From: Mucilaginibacter daejeonensis
GTDB lineage: Bacteria; Bacteroidota; Bacteroidia; Sphingobacteriales; Sphingobacteriaceae
DNA length: 64,000 bases
Assembly: GCF_020783335.1 (NCBI RefSeq)
Contig: NZ_CP086068.1
Span: 1,550,001-1,614,000 of the forward strand
Direction: 5' to 3'
Below the pieces are notes generated by a model. The model was not told the origin of the DNA and made no database searches. It saw nothing but the letters and a program-made list of their open reading frames with translations. Below are positions 27,135-36,288 of this stretch, piece after piece. The stretch's first letter is position 1. Each line of letters begins with the position of its first letter. A program made the position numbers and the translations under genes.

Positions 27135-28967
27135 ATGAGTAATAAAGCTGGTTTTTTGAACCTATCCATAGCGAATATATTGTCAGATGAGCAATCGATG
27201 CTTACTCAGGCACGTATTCGCTTGCTTTTTTACGGCCTGTGGGTGGTATTCGCCTGTGTAGGCGCGGTTTTCTTAAGTGTGCTGTATTCGCATGAAGGTG
27301 CACTGGTGGCTATGTCAGGCGGCATACTGGTCACGGTGGTTATGCTATTTAAATACCTAACCTGGAAGGGAGATTGGAAGCTGGTAGCGCACATTTTGCT
27401 GGTGATGGGCACCTTGCTGAACCTGGCCGATGCGTTCATCATCTTCCAAAAGATAGATATCATTTCTATTCAACTGGTATTACTGATCATCATATTCAGT
27501 TTCTACATGTTGGGGCAAAACTGGGGACTATTATACTCACTCGCCAACCTGTCGCCGGTGCTGATGTTCATGGTATATACTTATAACAATATTTATATCA
27601 TCAACATCAGGCCGGTACATCTGGACCAGTTCACACTTATATTGTGTGTGCTGGCTAACTTCGTGGTCATGGTGTTCATACACAACCACTTTTATAACGC
27701 ATTCCTGAAAAATATACTCGAGCTCAAGCGTACCAGTGAGGAGCAGACCCGCCTAAACGAAACACTGGAAGTGGCGATCGATAAGGCAGAGAAATCATCG
27801 CACGCCAAGTCGGAGTTCTTGTCGACCATGTCGCATGAGATACGTACACCGTTGAACGCGGTGATCGGGATGAGTAATCTACTTATGATGGGCAACCCGC
27901 GTAAGGATCAGGAAGAGAATCTCGAGATCCTGAAATTCTCCGCTAATAACCTGTTGGCCATCGTGAACGATGTGCTCGACTTCAACAAGATCGAGTCGGG
28001 TAAGGTGGTATTCGAGAATATACGGCTCGACCTACCTGAGCTGCTGAACAACATTTGCGGTGGGCAGATCATCAAGGCTAACGAAAAGGGCCTGGTGTTC
28101 AAGCTTAAGATAGATGATGTGCTGCGTAACAAAACGCTGATCGGTGACCCTACCCGGATCACACAGATCATTTTTAACCTGGTGAGCAACGCCATTAAGT
28201 TCACCCGCCAAGGCTTTGTGGAGGTGAAGGCAAGCTGCCAGGAGCAACGCGAAGATCAGGTGACCGTCAGGTTCTCGGTACGCGACTCAGGCATCGGTAT
28301 CGAGCAGGACAATTTGAAAGCGATCTTCGAGCCTTTCACGCAAGAGTCTATCACAACCACCCGTAAATATGGTGGTACTGGCTTAGGCCTGGCTATCGTT
28401 AAGCGTTTGCTCGAATTGAAAGGAATCCAAATGCAGGTGACCAGTAAGCCGGGCCAAGGCTCTGAGTTTTGGTTCGATATGGTGCTGCCACTCATCAATG
28501 AGGTAGCCCAGGAGCCTGTTGTGGCCAAAGTAAAGGCCGTATCGGCCGAAGAGCAGGAGATGAGCGATCTGCACATCCTGGTGGCCGAAGATAATATGGT
28601 GAACACCATGTTGATGAAGAAATTTTTTTCCAAGTGGCATGTACGGTCCACCTTTGCCGAGAATGGGGAGCGCGCCGTAGAAATGATGAGCTACGGTAAC
28701 TTCGATATCGTGCTTATGGACCTCCAGATGCCCGTATTGAATGGCTTTGATGCCGCCATGGAGATACGTAAGATGGCCGACCATCAAAAGGCCGCCGTGC
28801 CGATCATCGCGCTAACAGCTTCGGCCCTAACCGATATTCGTGAAAAGGTATTTAGCGCCGGTATGAACGATTATGTGGCCAAACCTTTTAAACCCGATGA
28901 GTTGAAGGAGAAGATCTTGAAACTGGTACACCACCGCAGTGCCCGCAGGCATCAGCCTGTCGAGTGA
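27135..28967 (+). CDS. Hybrid sensor histidine kinase with receiver domain
   Basis: A 610-residue membrane kinase. Six hydrophobic segments occur in residues 30-185 with no large extracellular loop, so it probably senses an intramembrane or small ligand. A coiled linker leads to the HisKA domain with phospho-His H234 in TMSHEIRTP. The ATPase domain has N-box NLVSNAIKF and G-box KYGGTGLGLAI. A C-terminal receiver has acidic VAEDN and phospho-Asp D529 in LMDLQMP. No Hpt or DNA-binding partner is adjacent, so the output is unknown. Its last 16 bases overlap a convergent gene. Confidence 0.92.
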   Translation: MSNKAGFLNLSIANILSDEQSMLTQARIRLLFYGLWVVFACVGAVFLSVLYSHEGALVAMSGGILVTVVMLFKYLTWKGDWKLVAHILLVMGTLLNLADAFIIFQKIDIISIQLVLLIIIFSFYMLGQNWGLLYSLANLSPVLMFMVYTYNNIYIINIRPVHLDQFTLILCVLANFVVMVFIHNHFYNAFLKNILELKRTSEEQTRLNETLEVAIDKAEKSSHAKSEFLSTMSHEIRTPLNAVIGMSNLLMMGNPRKDQEENLEILKFSANNLLAIVNDVLDFNKIESGKVVFENIRLDLPELLNNICGGQIIKANEKGLVFKLKIDDVLRNKTLIGDPTRITQIIFNLVSNAIKFTRQGFVEVKASCQEQREDQVTVRFSVRDSGIGIEQDNLKAIFEPFTQESITTTRKYGGTGLGLAIVKRLLELKGIQMQVTSKPGQGSEFWFDMVLPLINEVAQEPVVAKVKAVSAEEQEMSDLHILVAEDNMVNTMLMKKFFSKWHVRSTFAENGERAVEMMSYGNFDIVLMDLQMPVLNGFDAAMEIRKMADHQKAAVPIIALTASALTDIREKVFSAGMNDYVAKPFKPDELKEKILKLVHHRSARRHQPVE

Positions 28968-29419
28968 TCACCGTAGGCAGGTAATTCCTGTATAAAGCGG
29001 TAGTTGCGTGCTTCCAGATCAATATCGCAATAGTAATGCTGCAGCCCGTTGCTCACGGCCAATAACCGTATCCGGTGGGTGATGTTATAACGGGCGATCT
29101 GGTCAAATACCTTTTGATCAATGGCTACTCCGGGGGCCTTACATTCCACCATCAATATCTTTTGGCCGTGCGGATCGTACACTACAATGTCGGTACGTTT
29201 AGGCATCCCGTGCAGTCGCATACCACCTTCCAGTTTGATCAGTGAACGCGGATAGTTCTTTACCCTGATCAGGTATTGCACAAAATGCTGGCGCACCCAT
29301 TCCTCTGGTGTGAGCATGATCTTGCGTTTTCGTATCTCGTCAAAGATGAAAAGCTGCCCGTTCTGGTCAGTAAGTTTGAAAGGGTAGGGCGGCAGGGCCA
29401 GTGGCTGCAAGAGGTCCAT
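28952..29419 (-). CDS. HsdR_N-like PD-(D/E)XK domain protein
   Basis: A 155-residue stand-alone protein resembling the N-terminal nuclease domain of type I restriction R subunits. The fold's catalytic line is visible as D77 (RTDIVVYD), E92 and K94 (MVECKAP). No helicase, modification or specificity gene is nearby, so it is not a classical restriction system. Its divergent pairing with holA suggests a DNA-maintenance role; that is inference. The frame extends to a TTG at 29428 inside a promoter-like GATCTTTG, so the ATG at 29419 is preferred. The C-terminus overlaps the sensor kinase gene end. Confidence 0.8.
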   Translation of the reverse strand: MDLLQPLALPPYPFKLTDQNGQLFIFDEIRKRKIMLTPEEWVRQHFVQYLIRVKNYPRSLIKLEGGMRLHGMPKRTDIVVYDPHGQKILMVECKAPGVAIDQKVFDQIARYNITHRIRLLAVSNGLQHYYCDIDLEARNYRFIQELPAYGDHSTG

Positions 29420-29435
29420 TGGTGTCAAAGATCAT

Positions 29436-29443
29436 TAATTTTG
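29436..29443 (+). promoter_or_regulatory. -7 promoter box of holA
   Basis: TAATTTTG lies 42 bases before the holA ATG. The opposite-strand near-match GATCTTTG (29426-29433) is adjacent and probably serves the divergent gene. Confidence 0.55.
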
Positions 29444-29485
29444 GGCACATCCTAACGCTTATTTGTAAATTGCCCATCGTAAACG

Positions 29486-30508
29486 ATGACCGCGAACGAT
29501 ATCCTCAAAGACCTTAAAAGCCGTAAGTACCGCCCCTTGTACCTGTTGCACGGCGAAGAGCCTTACTTTATTGACCGTATAGCTAACTATATGGAAAGTA
29601 ATATCCTGACCGATGGCGAAAGAGGCTTTAACCAGACCGTACTGTACGGCAAGGATACCGATATCATGACCATCATCAACGCGGCGAAACGCTACCCCAT
29701 GATGGCCGAATACCAGGTGATCATCGTTAAAGAAGCACAAGATCTGAAATGGGGAAAAGAAGATGCCGATAAAAAAGGTATCAACCCAGTATTAAGCTAT
29801 TTGGATGCTCCACTGAAAAGCACTATTCTGGTGTTCTGCTACAAGTACGGCAAGTTCGATAAACGTAAAAAGGCTTATAAGGCGATCGAAAAGAACGGGC
29901 TGGTTTTCGAATCAGCCTCGTTATATGATAACAAGGTACCGGGGTGGATCGAGAGCCATGCTTCTGAAAAGAATTACCGCATCAGCGCGCAGGCGGCGGC
30001 CATGCTGTGCGAATATCTGGGTAATGATCTGTCGAAGATCGCCAATGAACTGGATAAGTTGATGCTGAACATTCCGCAGGGGCAGGAGATAGGCTTGAAG
30101 GACATTCAGGATAACATTGGCATCAGCAAGGAATACAATGTTTTTGAGCTGCAATCGGCACTGATCCGCAAGGATGTAGTGAAAGCCAACCAGATCATCA
30201 ATTACTTTGAGGCTAACCCGAAGGCCAATCCTATTGTACTCATACTGGGTAACATGCACAACTTCTTTAGCAAAGTGCTCATGTACCATTACGTACGCGA
30301 TAAAACACCGCAAACACTCGCCAAAGAGTTAGGCGTCAACCCGTATTTTTTGAAGGATTATGAAATGGCATCGCGCAGTTTCGACTACTATAAAAGCATG
30401 CAGATCATTGGCTGGCTGCGCGAGTATGACCTTAAAAGCAAGGGTATGGGCTCTACCGCATCACACGGCGAGCTGTTGAAGGAACTTGTATTCAAGATCC
30501 TCCATTAA
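29486..30508 (+). CDS. holA: DNA polymerase III subunit delta
   Basis: A 340-residue clamp-loader subunit. The N-terminal domain opens with the characteristic LLHGEEPYFIDRI. A degenerate AAA+ core follows, with KRYPMMAEYQVIIVKEAQDL and DLSKIANELDKLML. The C-terminal collar has NPIVLILGNMHNFFSKVL and LGVNPYFLKDYEMASR. The protein opens the beta clamp and loads it on DNA. It is divergent from the HsdR_N-like gene and ends 13 bases from a convergent small gene. Confidence 0.94.
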   Translation: MTANDILKDLKSRKYRPLYLLHGEEPYFIDRIANYMESNILTDGERGFNQTVLYGKDTDIMTIINAAKRYPMMAEYQVIIVKEAQDLKWGKEDADKKGINPVLSYLDAPLKSTILVFCYKYGKFDKRKKAYKAIEKNGLVFESASLYDNKVPGWIESHASEKNYRISAQAAAMLCEYLGNDLSKIANELDKLMLNIPQGQEIGLKDIQDNIGISKEYNVFELQSALIRKDVVKANQIINYFEANPKANPIVLILGNMHNFFSKVLMYHYVRDKTPQTLAKELGVNPYFLKDYEMASRSFDYYKSMQIIGWLREYDLKSKGMGSTASHGELLKELVFKILH

Positions 30509-30521
30509 GCTCACCTGATAA

Positions 30522-30713
30522 TTATTCGCCGGTATCGGGCTGGTAGTCCTCGTCAAAAGCCAGCTCGTCCTCATTGTACTGTTTCACCTCGCCGCTGGTC
30601 AGCTCCACCTCTACAGGCTCGCCATCTTTAAGCTGGTTGCTGTTCACTGTTCCCTTTTCGTCGGTGGCATTTATCACCACCTGATCGCCGTATTCAAATA
30701 GTCCGTTCTTCAT
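30522..30713 (-). CDS. Small acidic hypothetical protein
   Basis: A 63-residue, strongly acidic protein. Its start (FEYGDQVVINATDEKGTVNSN) reads like a short SH3/KOW-type barrel strand pattern, and its tail is rich in Asp and Glu. The ATG start, length and codon use fit a real gene. It has no family I can name, no signal peptide and no membrane segment. It is convergent with holA. Confidence 0.6.
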   Translation of the reverse strand: MKNGLFEYGDQVVINATDEKGTVNSNQLKDGEPVEVELTSGEVKQYNEDELAFDEDYQPDTGE

Positions 30714-30897
30714 GCTATCGTCTGTTATCTATACATCAAAAACATCAAGGCGTGGTCAATGTTTTTGAAGATAAGAGAGGTGCCTATAGCCCGGTCAAAA
30801 AAATAGCGAGTATCCTGCAAAATGGTGTTATTTGTTAACATTATTATATAATTGTTGTAACTTTCCGACATTACCCTTGGTCAATAACGTTCAACCG

Positions 30898-32640
30898 ATG
30901 ACTTTTCATTTACTGCTTGATCCAAAAGGTCGGGTCAATTTTTTTGGAGATGATCTTTTGGAATGGAGCGGTCATAACACCTCACAGCTGCGAGGTAGTT
31001 CAATAACCGAATTCCTTGATACAGGCGATGGAGCTACGGTTCAGAGGTTCTTGGATGATCGCTCGGCCAAGCTTGAGGTCCGGTCGGCAATATTATTTCC
31101 TGACCGTGACGAGCCACACTACGCCGACATTACCTTAACAAGGACGGATCAGCAAGGCGGTATGATCATGGTAAGCCTTACTATATTGGACCAACAAGCC
31201 CAAAAGTTAAAGGAGGTCAACGCTGATCTTTTTGCCGGGCAATTATCAGGTGTGATACATTTGGATGCTTCGGGCAAGGTGACCAGTATAAATAAGCAAC
31301 TTACGGCCGACACTGGACATACGTTAAGCACCCTGCAACAAGGTGCCTTAACGCTGATACCGCCGAGGTACCGTTACAAAGTGTTAAAGTGCTTTGCCGA
31401 GGCCCGCACCAAAGGGCAGGCTTGTACATTCGATATGGAAGCTGTTACAGACCGTATCAAGCTGTTACATGTTAACTTGACCATTATACCGGTGCTGCTC
31501 AATGGTAGGGCCATTGAGTACTACTTGATGGTGAGCAATATCACTGAGCGGGTATCGCTACAAAAAAATCTTAAAAAGCTTTCTCTTGTTGCTGATAAGA
31601 TCACTGATGGGGTGATGGTGTTGAACAGCACGTTCGAGATCGAGTTCATCAACGATGGTTTTACCCAGATCAGCGGATTCACTTTTGATGATGCCATTGG
31701 GCGCGGGCTCAACCAGGTGCTTTCGCTGGGTAACGAAGGGGCTGAACGTACCGCCGAGGCACGCGACAACCTGACCAACGGCCGCTCGATGGAGCTGGAG
31801 ATGCAGTGCGAGAAAAAGGACGGCGCCGGCTATTGGAACTTGCTCAGATTAACTCCCATAATGAACGAGCAGGGCAAAATGGAAATGTGCGTGGTGATCC
31901 ATACCGACATTACCGAGAAAAAGATGGCCGAATTGGAGTTGCGCCTCCTGGCCGATGACCTCTATCGGCAAAACAAGGAGCTGCACCAGTTCGCCTACAT
32001 CGTATCGCACAACATGCGGTCGCCGGTGGCTAATATCGTGGGCCTGGCCAATCTGCTCGAGATATTTAAAGACGATCCCGAAACGCAGAGCCAGACGCTG
32101 GCCGAGCTCACCAAGTCGGTCAATAACCTTGACACGGTGATCAAGGACCTGAGTTACATACTCACCGTTAATAATGCCAGTAAGGATCTGCTTAAGGAGC
32201 CAGTGAACTTTCAGGACATGCTGCAACAGGTACTGATCGATCTGCAGCAGCCGATCCTGCTTAACGATGCCGAGATCACCATATCATCTAAGCCACTCAT
32301 CATCCGCACCAACAGGGCATACCTGCATAGCATCTTTTACAACCTGATCAGCAACGGCATCAAATACCGATCAAGGCAAACGCCATACATTAAGATCGAT
32401 CATTACCAAACCAATGAGCATACGGTGATCTACGTGGCCGATAATGGTAAGGGCATCGACCTGAATAAACACGGGCACGAAATGTTCAAGCCGTATAAGC
32501 GTTTTGATTTTAAGGTAGAGGGCAAAGGCTTGGGCCTGTTCCTGGTCAAAAGCCATATAGAGGCCCTTGGCGGACACTTGACCGTAAAGAGTGAGCTACA
32601 GAAAGGCTCCACCTTTTATGTGAAGATACCGCTCCTGTAA
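30898..32640 (+). CDS. Soluble PAS-domain sensor histidine kinase
   Basis: A 580-residue kinase without membrane helices. Three PAS-like domains lie at about 1-100, 112-218 and 230-340; the last two end in SNITERV and HTDITEKK, usual PAS exits. The dimerisation domain has phospho-His H371 in YIVSHNMRSPVANI, and the ATPase has NLISNGIKYR and GKGLGLFLVKS. The phospho-acceptor helix SHNMRSP is typical of Bacteroidota PAS kinases. The frame extends to a TTG at 30832, but the ATG at 30898 lies just before the first PAS and follows a TAACTTTC near-match to the -7 box. No response regulator is adjacent. Confidence 0.88.
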   Translation: MTFHLLLDPKGRVNFFGDDLLEWSGHNTSQLRGSSITEFLDTGDGATVQRFLDDRSAKLEVRSAILFPDRDEPHYADITLTRTDQQGGMIMVSLTILDQQAQKLKEVNADLFAGQLSGVIHLDASGKVTSINKQLTADTGHTLSTLQQGALTLIPPRYRYKVLKCFAEARTKGQACTFDMEAVTDRIKLLHVNLTIIPVLLNGRAIEYYLMVSNITERVSLQKNLKKLSLVADKITDGVMVLNSTFEIEFINDGFTQISGFTFDDAIGRGLNQVLSLGNEGAERTAEARDNLTNGRSMELEMQCEKKDGAGYWNLLRLTPIMNEQGKMEMCVVIHTDITEKKMAELELRLLADDLYRQNKELHQFAYIVSHNMRSPVANIVGLANLLEIFKDDPETQSQTLAELTKSVNNLDTVIKDLSYILTVNNASKDLLKEPVNFQDMLQQVLIDLQQPILLNDAEITISSKPLIIRTNRAYLHSIFYNLISNGIKYRSRQTPYIKIDHYQTNEHTVIYVADNGKGIDLNKHGHEMFKPYKRFDFKVEGKGLGLFLVKSHIEALGGHLTVKSELQKGSTFYVKIPLL

Positions 32641-32652
32641 AGATCAGTAACC

Positions 32653-32949
32653 ATGAACAACGAACGGTCGCCACACATCCTGAACGCTTCATCCAACTTG
32701 TTGGGTATATGCTTTGTGGTACTTACCTCGCTCAAGTTCCTGGATCTTGCCGCACGCAGTGTGATCGATGAACTGGTGGCCATAGCCATCGTGTTTTTCA
32801 TGGCCAGTTGTATATTATCCTTCCTTTCCATACGGGGCAGCATTAAGGTCGGTAGCCGTTATGAGCGTGTGGCCGATGTGATGTTCATCGGCGGGCTCAT
32901 CATTCTTTTTGCCACTGCGCTACTGTTCCTGTTCGACTTTATCAATTAA
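32653..32949 (+). CDS. Small hypothetical membrane protein
   Basis: A 98-residue protein with three hydrophobic segments (about 17-33, 41-60, 75-95) and short charged loops. It starts 12 bases after the PAS kinase stop, so it is probably co-transcribed. It could help anchor or modulate that soluble kinase, but this is only a neighbour argument. No family is recognised. Confidence 0.65.
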   Translation: MNNERSPHILNASSNLLGICFVVLTSLKFLDLAARSVIDELVAIAIVFFMASCILSFLSIRGSIKVGSRYERVADVMFIGGLIILFATALLFLFDFIN

Positions 32950-33044
32950 CAGGATCTTCACCTTTCAGGAATGTTTATTTATCATTTCTGATGCAACTTT
33001 TGGGAGCAAGTGGTCGTATCTTGCAGTAAATTATCATCCATAAA

Positions 33045-34268
33045 ATGTTGAAAAAAAATAAGTTACAGTACCTTGTTTGTTCGTTGATGCTGGTGCTTTT
33101 CACCGCAAGCTGCAGCAAGGACAACGATACCGACAACGGTGGCAGCGAGCAGGGGAAAGAGCAGTACGTTTCGGTAGCGCCAGCGGCAAGTCTTACCAAG
33201 GCGCAATTACAGGTCGCTGCTTCGGCATCGGGATTTGGCGCCTTCACTTCTGCGCTGCAGTACGATGTGGACTACTTCAAACTGACCTACAACACCACCT
33301 TTAACGGTAAGACCATCCAGGCGTCGGGCCTGGTGGGTATCCCTAAAAACATGACGGCAGCGCCGGCTATCCTGAGCGCCCAGCACGGCACCATGTTCGC
33401 CGATGCTGATGCACCGTCTAACTTTCCGGCCTCGTCGACCGGCTTTGAGTTGTTCGCTTCTGCGGGTTTCGTGACCGTTATACCTGACTTTATCGGCTTT
33501 GGCGTATCAAAGGATATCATTCATCCATATTATGATATGCAGTCATCAGGTATTGCGGTGGTGGACATGATCAAGGCGGTCAAATACTATTTAAAGTCGC
33601 AGAGCAAGAGTGTGAGTAGTAAGTTGTTCCTGATCGGCTATTCGGAAGGTGGCTATGTGACCATGGCCGCCCAGCGCGAGATCGAGACCAACTCGAGCCA
33701 CGGACTTACCGTTACCGCAGCAGCCGAAGGCGCAGGTGGGTACGATATCACTGGCATGCTGGCCAAAATAGGTACGGCCACCACTTATCCAAGCCCTTCA
33801 TTCTTCTCCATCTTTATTCAAAGCTACAACAGCCTGTACGGCTTTAACCGTCGATTGGACGAATACTTCAACGACACTTATGCGGCCAAGATCAATAGCC
33901 TGCTTGACGGATCGAAGAACGGTACTCAGATCAACAACGAGCTGACCACCAACCTGACCGGCACCAACGGCCTGTTCAACCCTACCTTTTTTGCGGCCCT
34001 GAACAATGCCAGCGCCGAGCCCGCTTTTAAGGCCAAGGTAGCAGCGAACAGTTTCCCTAACTGGGCACCTAAAAGCCAAACGCGCTTGTACCACGGCACC
34101 GCGGATGCCGACGTGTTCTATGAGACCACCCAAAACACCTACAACCGTTTCATTGCAGCAGGCGCCACCAGCGTAACGTTGAAGCCAATAACCGGCGGAA
34201 CGCATGCTACATCGGTAGTACCCATGATCAGCGATGCATTGCCTTGGTTCATTTTGCAAGCACAATAA
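33045..34268 (+). CDS. Alpha/beta-hydrolase lipoprotein (secretory lipase/esterase-like)
   Basis: A 407-residue lipoprotein with lipobox FTASC (Cys23) followed by an acidic spacer (KDNDTDNGG). This matches the export signal for surface lipoproteins in Bacteroidota. The hydrolase domain has oxyanion-side LSAQHGT, the nucleophile elbow GYSEGG (Ser200) and a late His in GGTHATS. It resembles bacterial and fungal secretory lipases acting on esters; the substrate is unknown. It is monocistronic, with its own terminator. Confidence 0.86.
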   Translation: MLKKNKLQYLVCSLMLVLFTASCSKDNDTDNGGSEQGKEQYVSVAPAASLTKAQLQVAASASGFGAFTSALQYDVDYFKLTYNTTFNGKTIQASGLVGIPKNMTAAPAILSAQHGTMFADADAPSNFPASSTGFELFASAGFVTVIPDFIGFGVSKDIIHPYYDMQSSGIAVVDMIKAVKYYLKSQSKSVSSKLFLIGYSEGGYVTMAAQREIETNSSHGLTVTAAAEGAGGYDITGMLAKIGTATTYPSPSFFSIFIQSYNSLYGFNRRLDEYFNDTYAAKINSLLDGSKNGTQINNELTTNLTGTNGLFNPTFFAALNNASAEPAFKAKVAANSFPNWAPKSQTRLYHGTADADVFYETTQNTYNRFIAAGATSVTLKPITGGTHATSVVPMISDALPWFILQAQ

Positions 34269-34288
34269 GTACAGACCGACCACATAAC

Positions 34289-34324
34289 AAAAAAGGCTTG
34301 TCACGCATTGTGGCAAGCCTTTTT
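34289..34324. terminator. Bidirectional terminator between esterase and HAD genes
   Basis: Arms AAAAAGGCTTGTCA/TGGCAAGCCTTTTT form a 14-bp stem with one wobble, A-rich and T-rich outer ends, and sit between two convergent genes. Confidence 0.85.
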
Positions 34325-34343
34325 GTATGTTGACGAAATGATC

Positions 34344-35195
34344 TTACACCACCACCGCAGTAGGGCAGATGTAGGTGGGGACGATGCCCGATGAATTGAT
34401 ACGTACCTCTGCATCCTCGGGTAGGGTATTGCCCGAAAGTACCAGCACCGTATCGAGGCCGAACTTGTTGCCGCCTAAAATGTCGGTCTGCAGGGTATCG
34501 CCCACCATTAAGATGTCTTGTTTGGTCACCTCGCTTTTGGCCCGGGCCAACTCATAGGCGAACATGAACATTTGCGAATCGGGCTTGCCGAACCTGATAA
34601 AACGTTTGCCCACGATGTGCTCGATCATATTAGCCAGGGCGCCTACAGCTATGGCCACCTCGTTCATGCTGCGCGGGTAAGCGTAATCGGTATTGGCCAC
34701 TATAGCCGGTATGTTACGCAGGCGCATCAGGTTCACTACTTTGTTCAGGTCATTGAACCAGTCAAAACCTTCGTCGTCCATGAATACCAGGCCGTTCACG
34801 CGGTCAATATTCTCCGGCGTAATGTCCCGCACGGCGATGGTGTTACGGCCGGCGCTCTCAATGTAGTGTGCCGAATCATCGGTGCCCAGGTAAGCCACCA
34901 TGCCATCATGTACCTTCAGCTCCAGATATTCTTTGGCCAGCATGCCCGACGAAATGATGCTTTCGGGCGTGATCATGTGTAAGCCCAATCTATGGAACGA
35001 ATCGGCCAGTTGTTGCGGACTGCGCGAGGCATCGTTGGTCACGATGTAGTATTCCTTTTGCATGCGGTCCAGGTACTCAAAGGTCTCGAGCATGCCTGGC
35101 ACCAGTCCATTGTAATTTTTGATCACCCCGAACGAGTCGAAGAAGATGACCTTATACTGGTCGACAACGTTTTTGAACTCGGTGATGTTTAGCAT
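34344..35195 (-). CDS. HAD-IIA family protein lacking the acid/base aspartate
   Basis: A 283-residue HAD-fold protein aligned along its length with NagD-type HAD-IIA phosphatases. Motif I is FFDSFGVI: the nucleophile D20 is kept, but the second Asp (D-x-D) is Phe22. Motif II is VTNDAS, motif III keeps Lys (FGKPDS) and motif IV is GDTLQTDILGG. The fold, metal site and cap appear intact, so it is not a pseudogene. Loss of the general acid/base suggests slow hydrolysis, a different reaction or a binding role. It is the last gene of a three-gene operon with a kinase-fold protein (16 bases upstream) and a glutamine-synthetase-like ligase. Confidence 0.85.
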   Translation of the reverse strand: MLNITEFKNVVDQYKVIFFDSFGVIKNYNGLVPGMLETFEYLDRMQKEYYIVTNDASRSPQQLADSFHRLGLHMITPESIISSGMLAKEYLELKVHDGMVAYLGTDDSAHYIESAGRNTIAVRDITPENIDRVNGLVFMDDEGFDWFNDLNKVVNLMRLRNIPAIVANTDYAYPRSMNEVAIAVGALANMIEHIVGKRFIRFGKPDSQMFMFAYELARAKSEVTKQDILMVGDTLQTDILGGNKFGLDTVLVLSGNTLPEDAEVRINSSGIVPTYICPTAVVV

Positions 35196-35211
35196 GGATA
35201 GTATAGCGTTG

Positions 35212-36258
35212 TTATTTCAATTTTAAATGTTTGATGATCTTTTCGGCATCAAAATCACGGTCTACCGATGGCAGGTAGATGTCGTAGGCCTCCTGCTGTA
35301 GTTTTACCGCGTACTGCTCGTGGAAAAAATGCTTGCCATCCTTGATCACATAGTTGAGGATGAAGAAGCGGTAGCATTCTTTCATGAAGTGTATCTCGTT
35401 CACGGTGAGCGGGTTCAGCTTGTGATACTCTTCAAGGAAAAGCATAAAGCGGTTCTCCATCAGCGTGGTGATATAATAGCTGAACACCGTACGGTCGCCC
35501 ACGTCAGATACCACCCGGCTAAAAAAGTAGAAGTCCATGATGCGGTTGCTCATCCTGAACCAGTCGTAATCCCAGCGTGAGTAAAGTTCCTGTTTATGGG
35601 TGATGGAGAAGTTGCCGATGTTCCAATCGATAAAGACCGGTATGGTCTCGAAGGTGTTGGCGGCGTATTTGGTGCGTGCCTTAAGATACAGGTCGCAGTG
35701 GTAGCGCAACAGGTCCACCTGGCTGCGGGTACCGAACTGGCTCTCGTCCTTATTCACCTGCTCCAATAAGTTGTTAATGTCGGTGCGCATCGTTTTTGAC
35801 GACTTAGGCAACACCTTGCTGGCTCTTGAGCAGGCCTTGTGGAACTTGGCCGCCTGCTGCGCGAACTTACGGATATTGCTATCCTCTAAACGGCGTGGCA
35901 AACGCTCCAGTATGCGGGTAGGGTTGTAGAATACCACCCAGGCGTCCACACCATTTTGACGGTGGCGATAGATGTATACCCGGTTGTTCTTAAGCAGTGA
36001 TTTGGCTAAAAAATTCTCGTACGGGTAAAGGAGGTTATTACCCAGCATCTGGATGATGCGGTGGTCCTCTTTAAAATAATCGTATTTGCCAAAGTTGGAT
36101 AGCTTGGCGATAATGATGTCATCATCCTCGAAGGTGATGCGGTAAACAAAGTTGGTAGAAACGTTGGCGCTGATGTCGTCGATGCTGCGGATCACACGGG
36201 AGGCATCATAGCCTTCCCATGCTTTCCTGACGATCAGCTTGCTTAATTCGTGGTCCAT
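35212..36258 (-). CDS. Aminoglycoside-phosphotransferase-fold kinase
   Basis: A 348-residue protein with an APH/choline-kinase-like layout. The ATP-contact Lys is in IIIAKLS (about residue 52). The catalytic loop is FIDWNIGNF, with Asp211 as base and Asn216 as metal ligand, and a WDYDWF stretch (Asp230/Asp232) stands in for the DFG-like Asp. The usual HGD start of the loop is replaced by FID. It probably phosphorylates a small hydroxylated metabolite. It is the middle gene of an operon, 30 bases after the GS-like gene and 16 before the HAD gene. Confidence 0.75.
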   Translation of the reverse strand: MDHELSKLIVRKAWEGYDASRVIRSIDDISANVSTNFVYRITFEDDDIIIAKLSNFGKYDYFKEDHRIIQMLGNNLLYPYENFLAKSLLKNNRVYIYRHRQNGVDAWVVFYNPTRILERLPRRLEDSNIRKFAQQAAKFHKACSRASKVLPKSSKTMRTDINNLLEQVNKDESQFGTRSQVDLLRYHCDLYLKARTKYAANTFETIPVFIDWNIGNFSITHKQELYSRWDYDWFRMSNRIMDFYFFSRVVSDVGDRTVFSYYITTLMENRFMLFLEEYHKLNPLTVNEIHFMKECYRFFILNYVIKDGKHFFHEQYAVKLQQEAYDIYLPSVDRDFDAEKIIKHLKLK

Positions 36259-36288
36259 AATTGGTTGGTCCTGACCCTTGGTCTAAGG

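Noticed and set aside
34344..35195. Treating the HAD gene as a pseudogene because of the lost Asp
   Set aside because: The frame is intact, all other motifs are conserved and it lies in a tight operon, so a functional variant is more likely.
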